DNA from: Malus domestica | Taxonomy: Eukaryota > Streptophyta > Magnoliopsida > Rosales > Rosaceae | Assembly: GCF_042453785.1 (NCBI RefSeq) | Contig: NC_091665.1 | Span: 24,147,501-24,211,500, forward strand | DNA: 64,000 nt | Reading direction: 5' to 3' | Shown here: one piece after another, positions 39,300-48,561 of the stretch | Numbering within the stretch: the first letter of the stretch is position 1 | Layout of the letters: each line of letters starts with the position of its first letter | Translations under genes and position numbers: made by a program | The notes under the pieces: model-generated | Databases searched by the model: none | What the model saw: only the letters and a program-made list of their open reading frames with translations | Told to the model about the DNA's origin: nothing

Positions 39300-42200
39300 A
39301 ACTCCAAATAACTTCAAACACTCAAGTTTTGCTTGATCAATTGGAGAAAGTTTTCATTGTGACGGAAACATGGTACACTACTTATTTTTATATAAGTGGT
39401 GGAAAATTGTATTTTTTAAATTATTAACTTATTAGCACACATATTCCACCATTGGTATAGTAACATGTGATGTACTACTCTGTGTTCCAGTCACACTGAA
39501 AAATCTCTTGATCAACTGCTCGGTTAGGCGTTCGAAATTAATTAAATCTGAGTGTTTGGATATATATATACATATATGATCTCGTTTAGTATAGGATTAA
39601 ATTGGAATCAATAAGCCACTATTATCAAGGCATGTTAAACATAGAAATAAAACATTTGTGACCAATTTAAAGGTAGAAGATGAATTATTAAAGAAATTTC
39701 AATCCCCCCCAAGTGGTGATTATAAGATGGATTTTTTTTTTTCGGTTTAATCCGTTTAAAAAAAAAAAAATCAACCTCATTTACATATTCAATATAGATT
39801 GAATTTAAAGAATGATTCGTTACAAATTAATGAGACGACGCCCGTAAGTAGTAGTTGATGATATAGCGCTAGGTAATGCTAGAAAGGCTAAATTTGGAGA
39901 CAAAGTTTTGAAAACTAAAGGATATGAAAGTTGATGATTGGTTTATTACTTCAACGTTGATAATCGTACTTATTCCTATTAGTGACACATCATTTAGTTT
40001 GTAAATCTAGTCTTCAAATTTAGTTTTCATAACATTAATATGTGCTTCCTTTTGTTGGAACACATGGTCCCATACTTGGCCACAATTGAGGATACTACTC
40101 TGATCTGGTCCTTCCCACTTCATCTTCCTTTTGGACAGCATGCTTATACCACAGCGTCCAAAGTGTAGACTTGTTAAGCTTTAGCTCCTTTTAAGAGGGA
40201 GTTCATCTCGAAAAATGAAACTTTAAAGGGACAACAAATATCGAGACAGTAACAAGTACTGTACGATGTACCATATCAATTGGCTTATGTATACTATTCT
40301 AATTGCTAGCTTTTGTTTTGTGAAGGTATATATCAAGCAAACAAGGAGGCCTTGTTCACATCCTACACTCAGTTTAACGATCAAATATTCTAATCGCTAG
40401 CTGTTGTTCTGTTAAGAGGTATATATCAAGCGCACGAGGCATTGTTCACACCACACACACATTTCAACGACTAAATACTCTAATCGCTAGTTTTTGTTAT
40501 GTGAAGGTGTATATAGCAACCGCACAAGGAGGCAATGTTCACACCACCCACTCATTTCAATGACCAAAATACTCTAATTGCTAACTTTAGTTTTGTGAAG
40601 GTATATATATCAAACGCACAAGGAGGCCTTGTTTCATCACCCACTCAATTTAATGACCAAATACTCCGATGTAATGAGTCATATATTCTTTCTTTTAACA
40701 CGTAAACGTGTTGTATACTATCTTTATCATTTTTCTCGTATACTTAATTATGCGAGTATTTGGATAAAAAAGAGAAGTGTATATTGCATGCAAGTTTCTC
40801 CCTATATTAACCATTCAATAAAGTAGCAAGTGGCTATTTATTACCTTGGTGGAAATGTGATGTGTCTTTACATGACGGTGTGTATTCGAATTCTATTAGT
40901 AGCTAATTTAACATCTAATCTAATAAAATCTATTATTTGACAAAAAAACACACGAACCATTTAATAAAGTAGTGATATACGTTAATATGTGTACGTCTTT
41001 TTGGTTGATGGTTTGGACTGTCTGTTGTTCTCAATATTACACAGTGATTTGCGGAAATTTTTTAATTGTGATGAAAACACAAGTGGTGCACCACGTTTTT
41101 TTAATAGGAGTGGTGATAAATTTTATTTTTTAAGTTATTAATTTTTTAGCATACATATTTTCTTATTTGTATAATAACACATAATGTATCATCTCATGTA
41201 CCGATAACATTGCAAAATCTCTCGTGATTTGTTTACTTGCTTGTTTACAATAAAGACGACGTTTCATGTTACCCGAAAAAAAGATGTCGTCTCACAGCTT
41301 TGAAAGCCTAATACTATTTTGTCGGATTAAATGTGATAGCTCAGCCATACATTATTCAAGCTCAGCCATACTATTTTGCGGATTAAATGTGAAAGCTCAG
41401 CCAAAGCCAGTGCCAGTAAATACCTAATAAAGTCATCATCCGATTAGTTTTTAAAGTTTGGATTTATTTGTCTGTGGACTGAAAATATGCGGAAGTCGCA
41501 TTCTGTCAGATTATCAAATAATTAACTTAATTAATTAAGGGTTTTCATACTATAATCTTCCAGCTGATGAAAATAATCATTAGGCTCTGCTGTCTGCATG
41601 TGCCTTCGCACAAGAGGACATGCATGTATCCAAACTAGCTAGCTAGATCTTACTACAATTCACTTGAATATATTACAAGTTACAAGTCCAAACCGTAAGT
41701 GTCTTTTTAGCGAGATCATTTATATAAAAAGAAAAGAAAAAGAAAAAGAAAAAGAAAAAATATGTGTTCCCTCCATTAATAGCTTTTTTTTATCCATTCC
41801 CTTAATCTGTACTATTTTATTAAAAGTTAGTATGACAAAAGCAAGAACAACAACGTTCAACGAAATAGGGAGGGTTTTATATGGGTCTTCTTTCTAATGA
41901 GGAGTTTGCTGCAAGCCTGCAACTCATTCACCGTCCTTGAATGAAATTGTTTAGACTGTAAGTATATATATGACGTTTAACAATACAAATAAAACTGCGT
42001 AAAATGTAGAACATATAGCCCTAGAAATAGATCGGTCTTCTGTGCCCAAATATTTGGAGGGTCCTTAGGACCTTCATAGACGTTTTTCTAAGACCTTTGG
42101 TGAGACCACCCGGTACCTCTATGATGCCCATGCTTGCCAATGACATCGTTTTTCAATAAAAAAAATTTACAGTGCCGAAAAAACGTTTCAAGTTCAAATA

Positions 42201-42321
42201 TCTCTTTCTCATAAATAATGAATGCATATGTTGCATCGGAGATTCATTTCCATCCTAGATATCCAACTTTATTTGTCTTTGAGATTGGCAAGCCTATGTT
42301 ATAGCATAACATGCATGGTTG
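39300..42321. other. Intergenic, tandem repeats and SINE remnant
   Basis: No gene. Contents include the 91-bp tandem array (40295-40667, listed separately), a possible SINE remnant at about 40860-40970 ending in an A-run, and an AAAAG run at about 41729-41760. The last bases are the GTTTC target duplication of element B (42322-42326). Confidence 0.45.
40295..40667. repeat. Four-copy ~91-bp tandem repeat
   Basis: TCTAATYGCTARC recurs at about 40298, 40389, 40480 and 40573, a period of 91-93 bp. Each unit also has a TATATATCAARC motif and a GTTCACA(C) motif. Copies are diverged. There is no ORF and no spacer structure, so this is not a CRISPR array. Confidence 0.7.
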
Positions 42322-42326
42322 GTTTC

Positions 42327-42839
42327 TGTTGATGCACAAAATCAGCGAAGACTTTGGTACAACAGAAAGTGTTAGGTTTTATGACCTTCGCTTGGTTGCT
42401 TCGGTCACTAGTGAGGATAAGTACGTAAATGAATAGAGACAGAGAAGCAAACACAGGATGTACGTGGTTCACCCAGATTGGCTACGTCCACGGAGTAGAG
42501 GAGTTCTTATTAGTAGTGAAGGGCTTACACAAGTACAAAGGATCAAGCTCTCAATTTAGTGAGTTCTTGTGAATGATTTAACACAAAATGGCATTAGGCA
42601 ATATTGTGGGGGAATGACCCCTATTTATAGAAAAACTTGTAGCTTTGTCACATTGACATGTGTCATGTTATGATTGGTTCTTGATGTTGACACGTGCTGC
42701 GCTCTGATTGGCTTCTAATCTTGACACGTGTCGAGTAGTGATTGGCCTCCTGGTCGGAGGGGAACTCTTCTGGGTCCTTGACAGTATAGCGTTGGCCGGT
42801 GCTCGGTAGTTTCGGGATTGGTCAAGTATGGTACAAACA
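42327..42839 (-). repeat. Element B 3' LTR
   Basis: 513 bp, TG..CA ends in element direction, identical by eye to 54678-55190. It is followed internally by the purine-rich tract (complement of GTGCTCCCCTAAG from 42840). Confidence 0.95.
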
Positions 42840-43140
42840 GTGCTCCCCTAAGTTCCCGAGTGAGGGAAACTCCTCGGTTGGGGACTTGCAAGATCCAATC
42901 CCTTGAGTAATCACGAAACTTCTAAGTACCGAAGTGTGGTCTGATCTTCATCTGCCCTTCTCTGGAAGTACCTTTCCTCCATCCGGGAATGGTGTACTTA
43001 GCTGATGTTGACGCACAAGGTAATGTATCAATTTCACTTGAAGCTTAGTTGTAGTTTCGGGCTTAGTCAAGTGTGATACAAACCCTATAGTAGGAGTCCC
43101 CCAAGTCGCCGAGCTAGGAGATCTGCCGAAAGAGGTGACA
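42840..43140 (-). repeat. PPT-proximal segment, duplicated at 45890-46060
   Basis: Contains CCCGAGTGAGGGAAACTCC followed by text on AATCACGAA and GTAGGAGTCCCCCAAGTC. The same order of motifs (CCCGAGTGAGGAAAACTTC, AGTCACGAAC, GTGGGAGTCCCCCAAGTC) recurs at about 45890-46060. The two copies bracket the antisense ORF and its upstream repeats. Confidence 0.65.
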
Positions 43141-44730
43141 GACAAGGTAAGCAGTCAAACTTCCAAGTAAGCAACCCAGGATCAGAGGTTTGACGTCGGC
43201 TTCCGGTTGATTGTTCTCATTCTCCTTGTCTCTCATTCAACTGCCAGGATAAGGAGAAGCAAATGGATAAGAGATGATATGAGATACTTTTGCTTTTGAA
43301 GAAGTAACTTTCCACAGGCTTATTCTTGAACTGTGCTGGAGGGTTTTCTGGTGCCCTTCAGAGTATAAGGCCGACTCAAAAATTTGAGGGTCAAAACAAG
43401 TCCATCAAATCTAGAGTACGTTCGACCTTGATGATATGAGATACTTTTGCTGTTGACGGAATAATAAATGTGGTATGGAAAGGTGTCGTGCTGTAGTGAT
43501 CTGTTTCAGCTCACCGTTGAACCTTCTGCTTCAATCTTTTGCATGGCAGAAGTGGTGTGCAACCTTTGCATTTAAATGGTCCTTCAGAACATTCCTTCAT
43601 AGTGACTCATCCACGCTTGGCAGCTTCAGTGTAAAGAGCCAATATCTGATCAACTGTCATGAGGTATTTGCCGGTGGAATTCGTGACCTTGACAGCAGTT
43701 GAGGATGAGTACTCGAGAGCAATGCTAAGTAAGCAACCAGGCAAAGGCTCCAGGCAGTCAGTTCCAAATTGGAGGTTTGATTTCAGGTTCCGACTGACTG
43801 CTCTCTTTCTCCTTGTCCTGCAGGTGTGGACAAGGACAAAGACAAAGACAGGGAGAAAGCATGATATGGGATACTCTTGCTTTCGACCCTGATGATATGA
43901 GAAACTCTTGTTCTTGGTGTGGCTTATTTGCTGAGGTATTATCGGGGGGAAATAAAGCTGAGTATTTCGAGAGGTTATGTTGAGGGTGCCTTTTCGAATG
44001 CGAGAAAGGGTTGAGCATTTTTGCAGGTTTGCCTGTCCGTTGAGGAGGGAGGTCAATGTATATAGGGATTTCCCAATAACAAGTAGTAATGCTATTCCTT
44101 TACCCTTCTTGGTCACAGCAATGTAGTGGGAGCTGCCAGCTTCACGTGTTTTAATTTTGTCAGAGCACTTTGAAAAAAGTGGTATGTGGTATCTGGAAAG
44201 CTGATATTACGTGTGGAGATTACAGACAAGCTTTATCTAAGGAAATCTGGCTCTCGAAGTTCTGAGAGTTGTGCCTCTTCGGTTTTCGAACAAGCAATCC
44301 CGTCGAGGATCTGACTCTCGAGATTTGGAAAGCGGTGCTACTCCGGTTTTTGAGAAAGTAATTATGTTGGGAGTCTTTTCTCGAATGTGAGTAAAGGTTG
44401 GTCGTTCTTGCCAACCTGTCTTGCCACAAAACACGGAGGTCGACACACATAGGGACTTTCCAGTTGTCAAGCAGTGGTGCTGTTCCTTTACCCTTATGGG
44501 TAATAGTAGGGTAGCTGGCACTTCGAAATTCTCGTGCCTAAACTTTGTCAGAGATCTTTGACAAAGTTATATGTGGTACCCGAGGAGTTGATGGTGCATA
44601 TGGAGAGCGGTGATTGATCAGTAAGATTCACGTGCTTTCTACTTCACCAGAAATCTTCGACAGATTGCCCGTAATTTCCGCAAAGCTGATTGTGCATGTG
44701 ACAGGTGCTGACGAGGCTGCAAAAGCAGGT
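43141..44730 (-). other. Distal 3' internal region of element B
   Basis: Non-coding sequence homologous to 14300-16550 of element A in the opposite orientation. It carries fewer copies of the ~64-bp unit (near 44255-44400) than element A. Frames on both strands are short and repeat-derived. Confidence 0.6.
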
Positions 44731-44880
44731 GCTTCTTCGATTTCTGAGATCGGCCCTCGTGGTCTCTGAGCAGCCCAGCTTTTGAGAAAGCATTCGCCTC
44801 TTCGATTTCTGAGATCGGCCCTCGTGGTCTCTGAGCAGCCCAGCTTTTGAGAAAGCAAACGCCTCTTCGATTTCTGAAGC
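44731..44880 (+). repeat. 65-bp repeat upstream of the antisense ORF, 2.3 copies
   Basis: Units start at 44731, 44796 and 44861 (GCYTCTTCGATTTCTGA). The first two are nearly identical over 65 bp and the third is cut short. They end about 135 bp before the antisense ORF start, where promoter elements would be expected. A TATA-like TTTTTATAGA lies at about 44896-44905. Confidence 0.7.
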
Positions 44881-45016
44881 TCCGTCGAGTGCAGATTTTT
44901 ATAGAGGCTGGCATTAAGTTCCACAGCACACTTGAATCTCTACCAGTAGAAGCTCATTTCTTGCACTTCTAAGATCTTGATTTGCCTGACCTCTTCCTTC
45001 TTCAACACATTTGAAA

Positions 45017-45691
45017 ATGTCTGGACCCTCCGACCGTCGTTTTGACTTGAACCTTGGAGAAGAGACATCCACGCCTTCTCCAGACAACATATGGCGCCCA
45101 TCCTTCATATCCCCTACTGGTCCTCTTACCGTTGGGGATTCTGTGATGAAGAATGATATGACCGCTGCAGTGGTGGCCAGGAACCTTATCACTCCCAAAG
45201 ATAACAGACTACTTTCCAAACGGTCTGATGAGTTGGCTGTTAAGGACTCTCTGGCTCTTAGTGTTCAGTGTGCAGGTTCTGTGTCTAATATGGCCCAACG
45301 CCTATTTGCTAGAACCCGCCAAGTTGAATCATTGGCTGCTGAAGTGATGAGTCTCAAACAGGAGATTAGAGGGCTCAAGCATGAGAATAAGCAGTTGCAC
45401 CGGCTCGCCCATGACTATGCTACAAACATGAAGAGGAAGCTTGACCAGATGAAGGAATCTGATGGTAAGGTTTTACTTGATCATCAGCGGTTTGTGGGTT
45501 TGTTCCAAAGGCATTTATTGCCTTCGTCCTCTGGGGCTGTACCTGGTAATGAAGCTTCAAATGATGAACCTCCAATGCCTCCTCCTTCTGGGGTTTTGTC
45601 AAGTACTGAGGCTCCGGATAACCACCCTCCGGTGCTTTCTCTTTCTGGGGCTCTACCGACTGCTGAGACTTCCCCTAAGCAACCTTTGTGA
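45017..45691 (+). CDS. Antisense accessory ORF of element B, coiled-coil protein
   Basis: An ATG at 45017 opens 224 codons on the strand opposite to gag-pol, inside the 3' internal region. The N-terminus has an EAR-like FDLNL (residues 9-13). The middle (about 95-145) is a heptad-rich coiled coil (VESLAAEVMSLKQEIRGL, then HENKQLHRLAHDY). The C-terminal third is Pro/Ser-rich with three imperfect ~21-residue repeats (SGAVPGNEA, SGVLSSTEA, SGALPTAET). The frame is open 6 bp further up only at a TTG. TATA-like TTTTTATAGA lies ~110 bp upstream and AATAAA lies at 45759-45764, 70 bp after the stop, so it looks like a self-contained gene. Antisense accessory ORFs are known in Tat elements (Grande gene 23, a nuclear protein). 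Function here is unknown; a nuclear or regulatory role is inference. Confidence 0.75.
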   Translation: MSGPSDRRFDLNLGEETSTPSPDNIWRPSFISPTGPLTVGDSVMKNDMTAAVVARNLITPKDNRLLSKRSDELAVKDSLALSVQCAGSVSNMAQRLFARTRQVESLAAEVMSLKQEIRGLKHENKQLHRLAHDYATNMKRKLDQMKESDGKVLLDHQRFVGLFQRHLLPSSSGAVPGNEASNDEPPMPPPSGVLSSTEAPDNHPPVLSLSGALPTAETSPKQPL

Positions 45692-45758
45692 AGGCTCCCT
45701 TTTGTTTGTTTATTTTGACTCATGTATATGTACATATTTGTGGCTTATCGAAAATATT

Positions 45759-45764
45759 AATAAA
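45759..45764 (+). terminator. Polyadenylation signal of the antisense ORF
   Basis: AATAAA on the plus strand, 68 bp after the TGA stop, in a T/A-rich context. It supports a separate transcript running against the retroelement mRNA. Confidence 0.5.
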
Positions 45765-46195
45765 TAAGCTTTGCTTCATTTCAACATATTGTGTTAAATA
45801 CACCAAAGCCTTCTTCATAAAGTTCTTTGAATTTTTGCTTTTGTTGAAACCTGTATTGTTGAAGCTTTGTGAGTGAAGCATGTAGTTTGAGGTAGTGTTC
45901 CCTTAATTTCCCGAGTGAGGAAAACTTCTCGGTTGGAGACTTGAAAAATCCAAGTCACTGAGTAGTCACGAACTTTTGAGTACCAAGGCGTAGTAGCATA
46001 TGGTGGGAGTCCCCCAAGTCTCTAGTCGAGGGAGTTGACGAATGAGGTGTCTTGCTAATAGTCCATGTCGTAAGTACCAAAACTTCATTCTTTTGTTTTC
46101 TAAGTGGTAGCCCCGGACTTTTTCTTCATAGATTTTGTTTATGAAGGTTGCTAGGCCCGAATAAGTGGAATTGCAGAAGGTGTAACCGTTGGTGC

Positions 46196-46290
46196 ATTAA
46201 CATCATAATGGAAGCATCACAATGATGGAAGCATCACAATGATGAAAGCATCATAATGATGAAAACACCATAATGATGAAACATCATAAT
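46196..46290. repeat. ~19-bp minisatellite (CATCAYAATGATG)
   Basis: Five to six units of about 18-20 bp with the core AAGCATCAYAATGATG. It is the shortest of the arrays in the 3' region of element B. Confidence 0.7.
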
Positions 46291-46378
46291 GATGTTTCTT
46301 TGGTGGAATTGTTTTTCATTTCCCCTAACAACCGGAATTGTTTTTCAACATAACACCATCATCTGTAGGTCGAATCAC

Positions 46379-47300
46379 AAAGTTGTCTTCATGAAAGTTG
46401 TTCGTTAATTCCTTAACTACAACATATCCAAATTGGAGAGCCATCGGAGCAGTACAACTCCAGAAATCCAGGTATGATGAGTGACTGTTTATCATTTGTC
46501 TGTCAACCCGTCAGATTTGTTGTGAGCTTTGAAACTCTATTTTCTCTTGCTCAGATCAGCATGCTTTCTTCATTGAAGTTGTTCCTCAGCTTGTGAACTA
46601 CAACATATCCAAATTTGAGATCCCTCGGAGCTGTATAACTCAAGAAACTCAGGTATGATGAATGACTGGTTATTATTTTTCTGTCAACCCGTCAGATTTG
46701 TTGTGAGCTTCGAAACTCCATTTTCTCTTGTTCAGATCGGTATGCTTTCTTCATTGAAGTTGTTCCTCAGCTTGTGAACTACAACATATCCAAATTTGAG
46801 ATCCCTCGGAGCTGTATAACTCAAGAAACTCAGGTATGATGAATGACTGGTTATTATTTTTCTGTCAACCCGTCAGATTTGTTGTGAGCTTCGAAACTCC
46901 ATTTTCTCTTGTTCAGATCGGTATGCTTTCTTCATTGAAGTTGTTCCTCAGCTTGTGAACTACAACATATCCAAATTTGAGATCCCTCGGAGCTGTATAA
47001 CTCAAGAAATTCAGGTATGATGAATGACTGGTTATTATTTGTCTGTCAACCCGTCAGATTTGTTGTGAGCTTCGAAACTCCATTTTCTCTTGTTCAGATC
47101 GGTATGCTTTCTTCATTGAAGTTGTTCCTCAGCTTGTGAACTACAACATATCCAAATTTGAGATCCCTCGGAGCTGTGTAACTCAAGAAATTCAGGTATG
47201 ATGAATGACTGGTTATTATTTGTCTGTCAACCCGTCAGATTTGTTGTGAGCTTCGAAACTCCATTTTCTCTTGTTCAGATCGGTATGCTTTCTTCATTGA
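46379..47300. repeat. 181-bp tandem satellite array
   Basis: The landmark TATGCTTTCTTCATTGAAG recurs at 46741, 46922, 47103 and 47284, with a CATGC variant at 46560 and a more diverged unit from 46379, so the period is exactly 181 bp over five units. The inner units are nearly identical and the outer ones diverged, as expected for unequal exchange. Diverged sequence continues to about 47530. No ORF spans the units. Confidence 0.85.
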
Positions 47301-47880
47301 AGTTGTTCCTCATCGACTCTTTCATAACATATCAAAAATTCAGGATGAACTAACGGTTAAATATTTCCAGATCTTCGAAACATCACAACAGCTTCGAAAT
47401 CTGCAAGAAGCCGACTATCATGTTTGGAGCTTCAACACTTTAATTTCCGTCGCTCAAACAGAAATGGTTCCTTCTTGAAAGTTGTTCATATGCTCAAGAA
47501 CTATAGGGTGTCCAAAATTCAGCTCCATTGGAGAAGAGCAGAGGTTGCAGAAATTTGATAGATGAAAGGAGGCGGAAGAGGGAGAGAGAGAAAAAGTCTC
47601 TTGGGTTGGATTTCTATTTTGGGGCAGATTCCAATTTTTGTAGCACCTTCATTATTGATGAATTGCTTGTACTTTTGTCCATTATGAAATTTGGGACTTT
47701 GGCTTGTTGTTGGATCTATTATAATATGTTTGGGAACATATATAAGTGAATAAATAAGAAGGAAAATTTTGGGCCCTTGTGGGTGTAAAACAAAAAATGT
47801 TTATGTTTACCCAAGTGTTTTTGTACAAGTTCAAGGGCATCTTGGGTTTTGTGAACAAAATTTGTTTATTTGGAGCAAGG

Positions 47881-48315
47881 TTTTGTGTTGAAGCTTTGTA
47901 GGTGAAGCTTTGGTGTTGAAGCTTTGTGGGTGAAGCTTTGGAGGTGAAGCTTTTCGGGTGAAGCTTGTTGGGTGAAGCTTTTTAGGTGAAGCTTTGTGGG
48001 TGAAGCTTTTTAGGTGAAGCTTTTCGGGTGAAGCTTTTTGGGTGAAGCTTTTTAGGTGAAGCTTTTCGGGTGAAGCTTTTTGGGTGAAGCTTTTTAGGTG
48101 AAGCTTTGATGGTGAAGCTTTTTGGGTGAAGCTTTTTAGGTGAAGCTTTTTGGGTGAAGCTTTTTAGGTGAAGCTTTGATGGTGAAGCTTTTTGGGTGAA
48201 GCTTTTTAGGTGAAGCTTTGATGGTGAAGCTTTTTGGGTGAAGCTTTTTAGGTGAAGCTTTGTGGGTGAAGCTTTGGAGGTGAAGCTTTTCGGGTGAAGC
48301 TTTTTGGATGAAGCT

Positions 48316-48316
<1 letters not shown>
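47881..48316. repeat. ~14-bp minisatellite (GGTGAAGCTTTTT), about 31 copies
   Basis: GAAGC recurs about 31 times in 435 bp with units of 13-16 bp and variants TTTTTGGG, TTTTTAGG, TTTGATGG, TTTTCGGG and TTTGTGGG. Higher-order pairs and triplets alternate regularly. Similar sequence (TTGAAGCTTTGTGAGTGAAGC) occurs once at about 45857-45877 and may be the seed. Confidence 0.85.

Positions 48317-48349
<33 letters not shown>
48317..48349 (-). repeat. A33 homopolymer tract in element sense
   Basis: Thirty-three consecutive T on the plus strand, A33 in element direction, about 210 nt after the polyprotein stop and directly before the minisatellite. The length may be unreliable if sequencing or assembly struggled here. 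Confidence 0.75.
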
Positions 48350-48350
<1 letters not shown>

Positions 48351-48561
48351 GCGCTTGACACGGTCTTCATTTGCTTGTTTTGTAGTGACTGTGGAAGACA
48401 GATTGCTTTCTGATTGAGAAGGGTTCCGGCATCGCTTGCTATGAATGTAAAAGAGTGAGGGCTGAGTTGGCTAAATTACCTCTTTATTGAATTCATTGCC
48501 AAATGGCCTTCATTACATAGGATGCCGAACGGCTATAGCTCAACACTTGTACATCGTGAGT

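Noticed and set aside
40295-40667. CRISPR array
   Set aside because: Diverged tandem units with no conserved repeat/spacer alternation.
45017-45691. Host gene interrupted by element B
   Set aside because: It lies wholly between the LTRs of an element with intact target duplications and in the 3' region where Tat elements carry accessory ORFs, so it belongs to the element.
46379-48316. CRISPR-like repeat arrays
   Set aside because: Units are head-to-tail without unique spacers, in plant DNA inside a retrotransposon. They are satellites.
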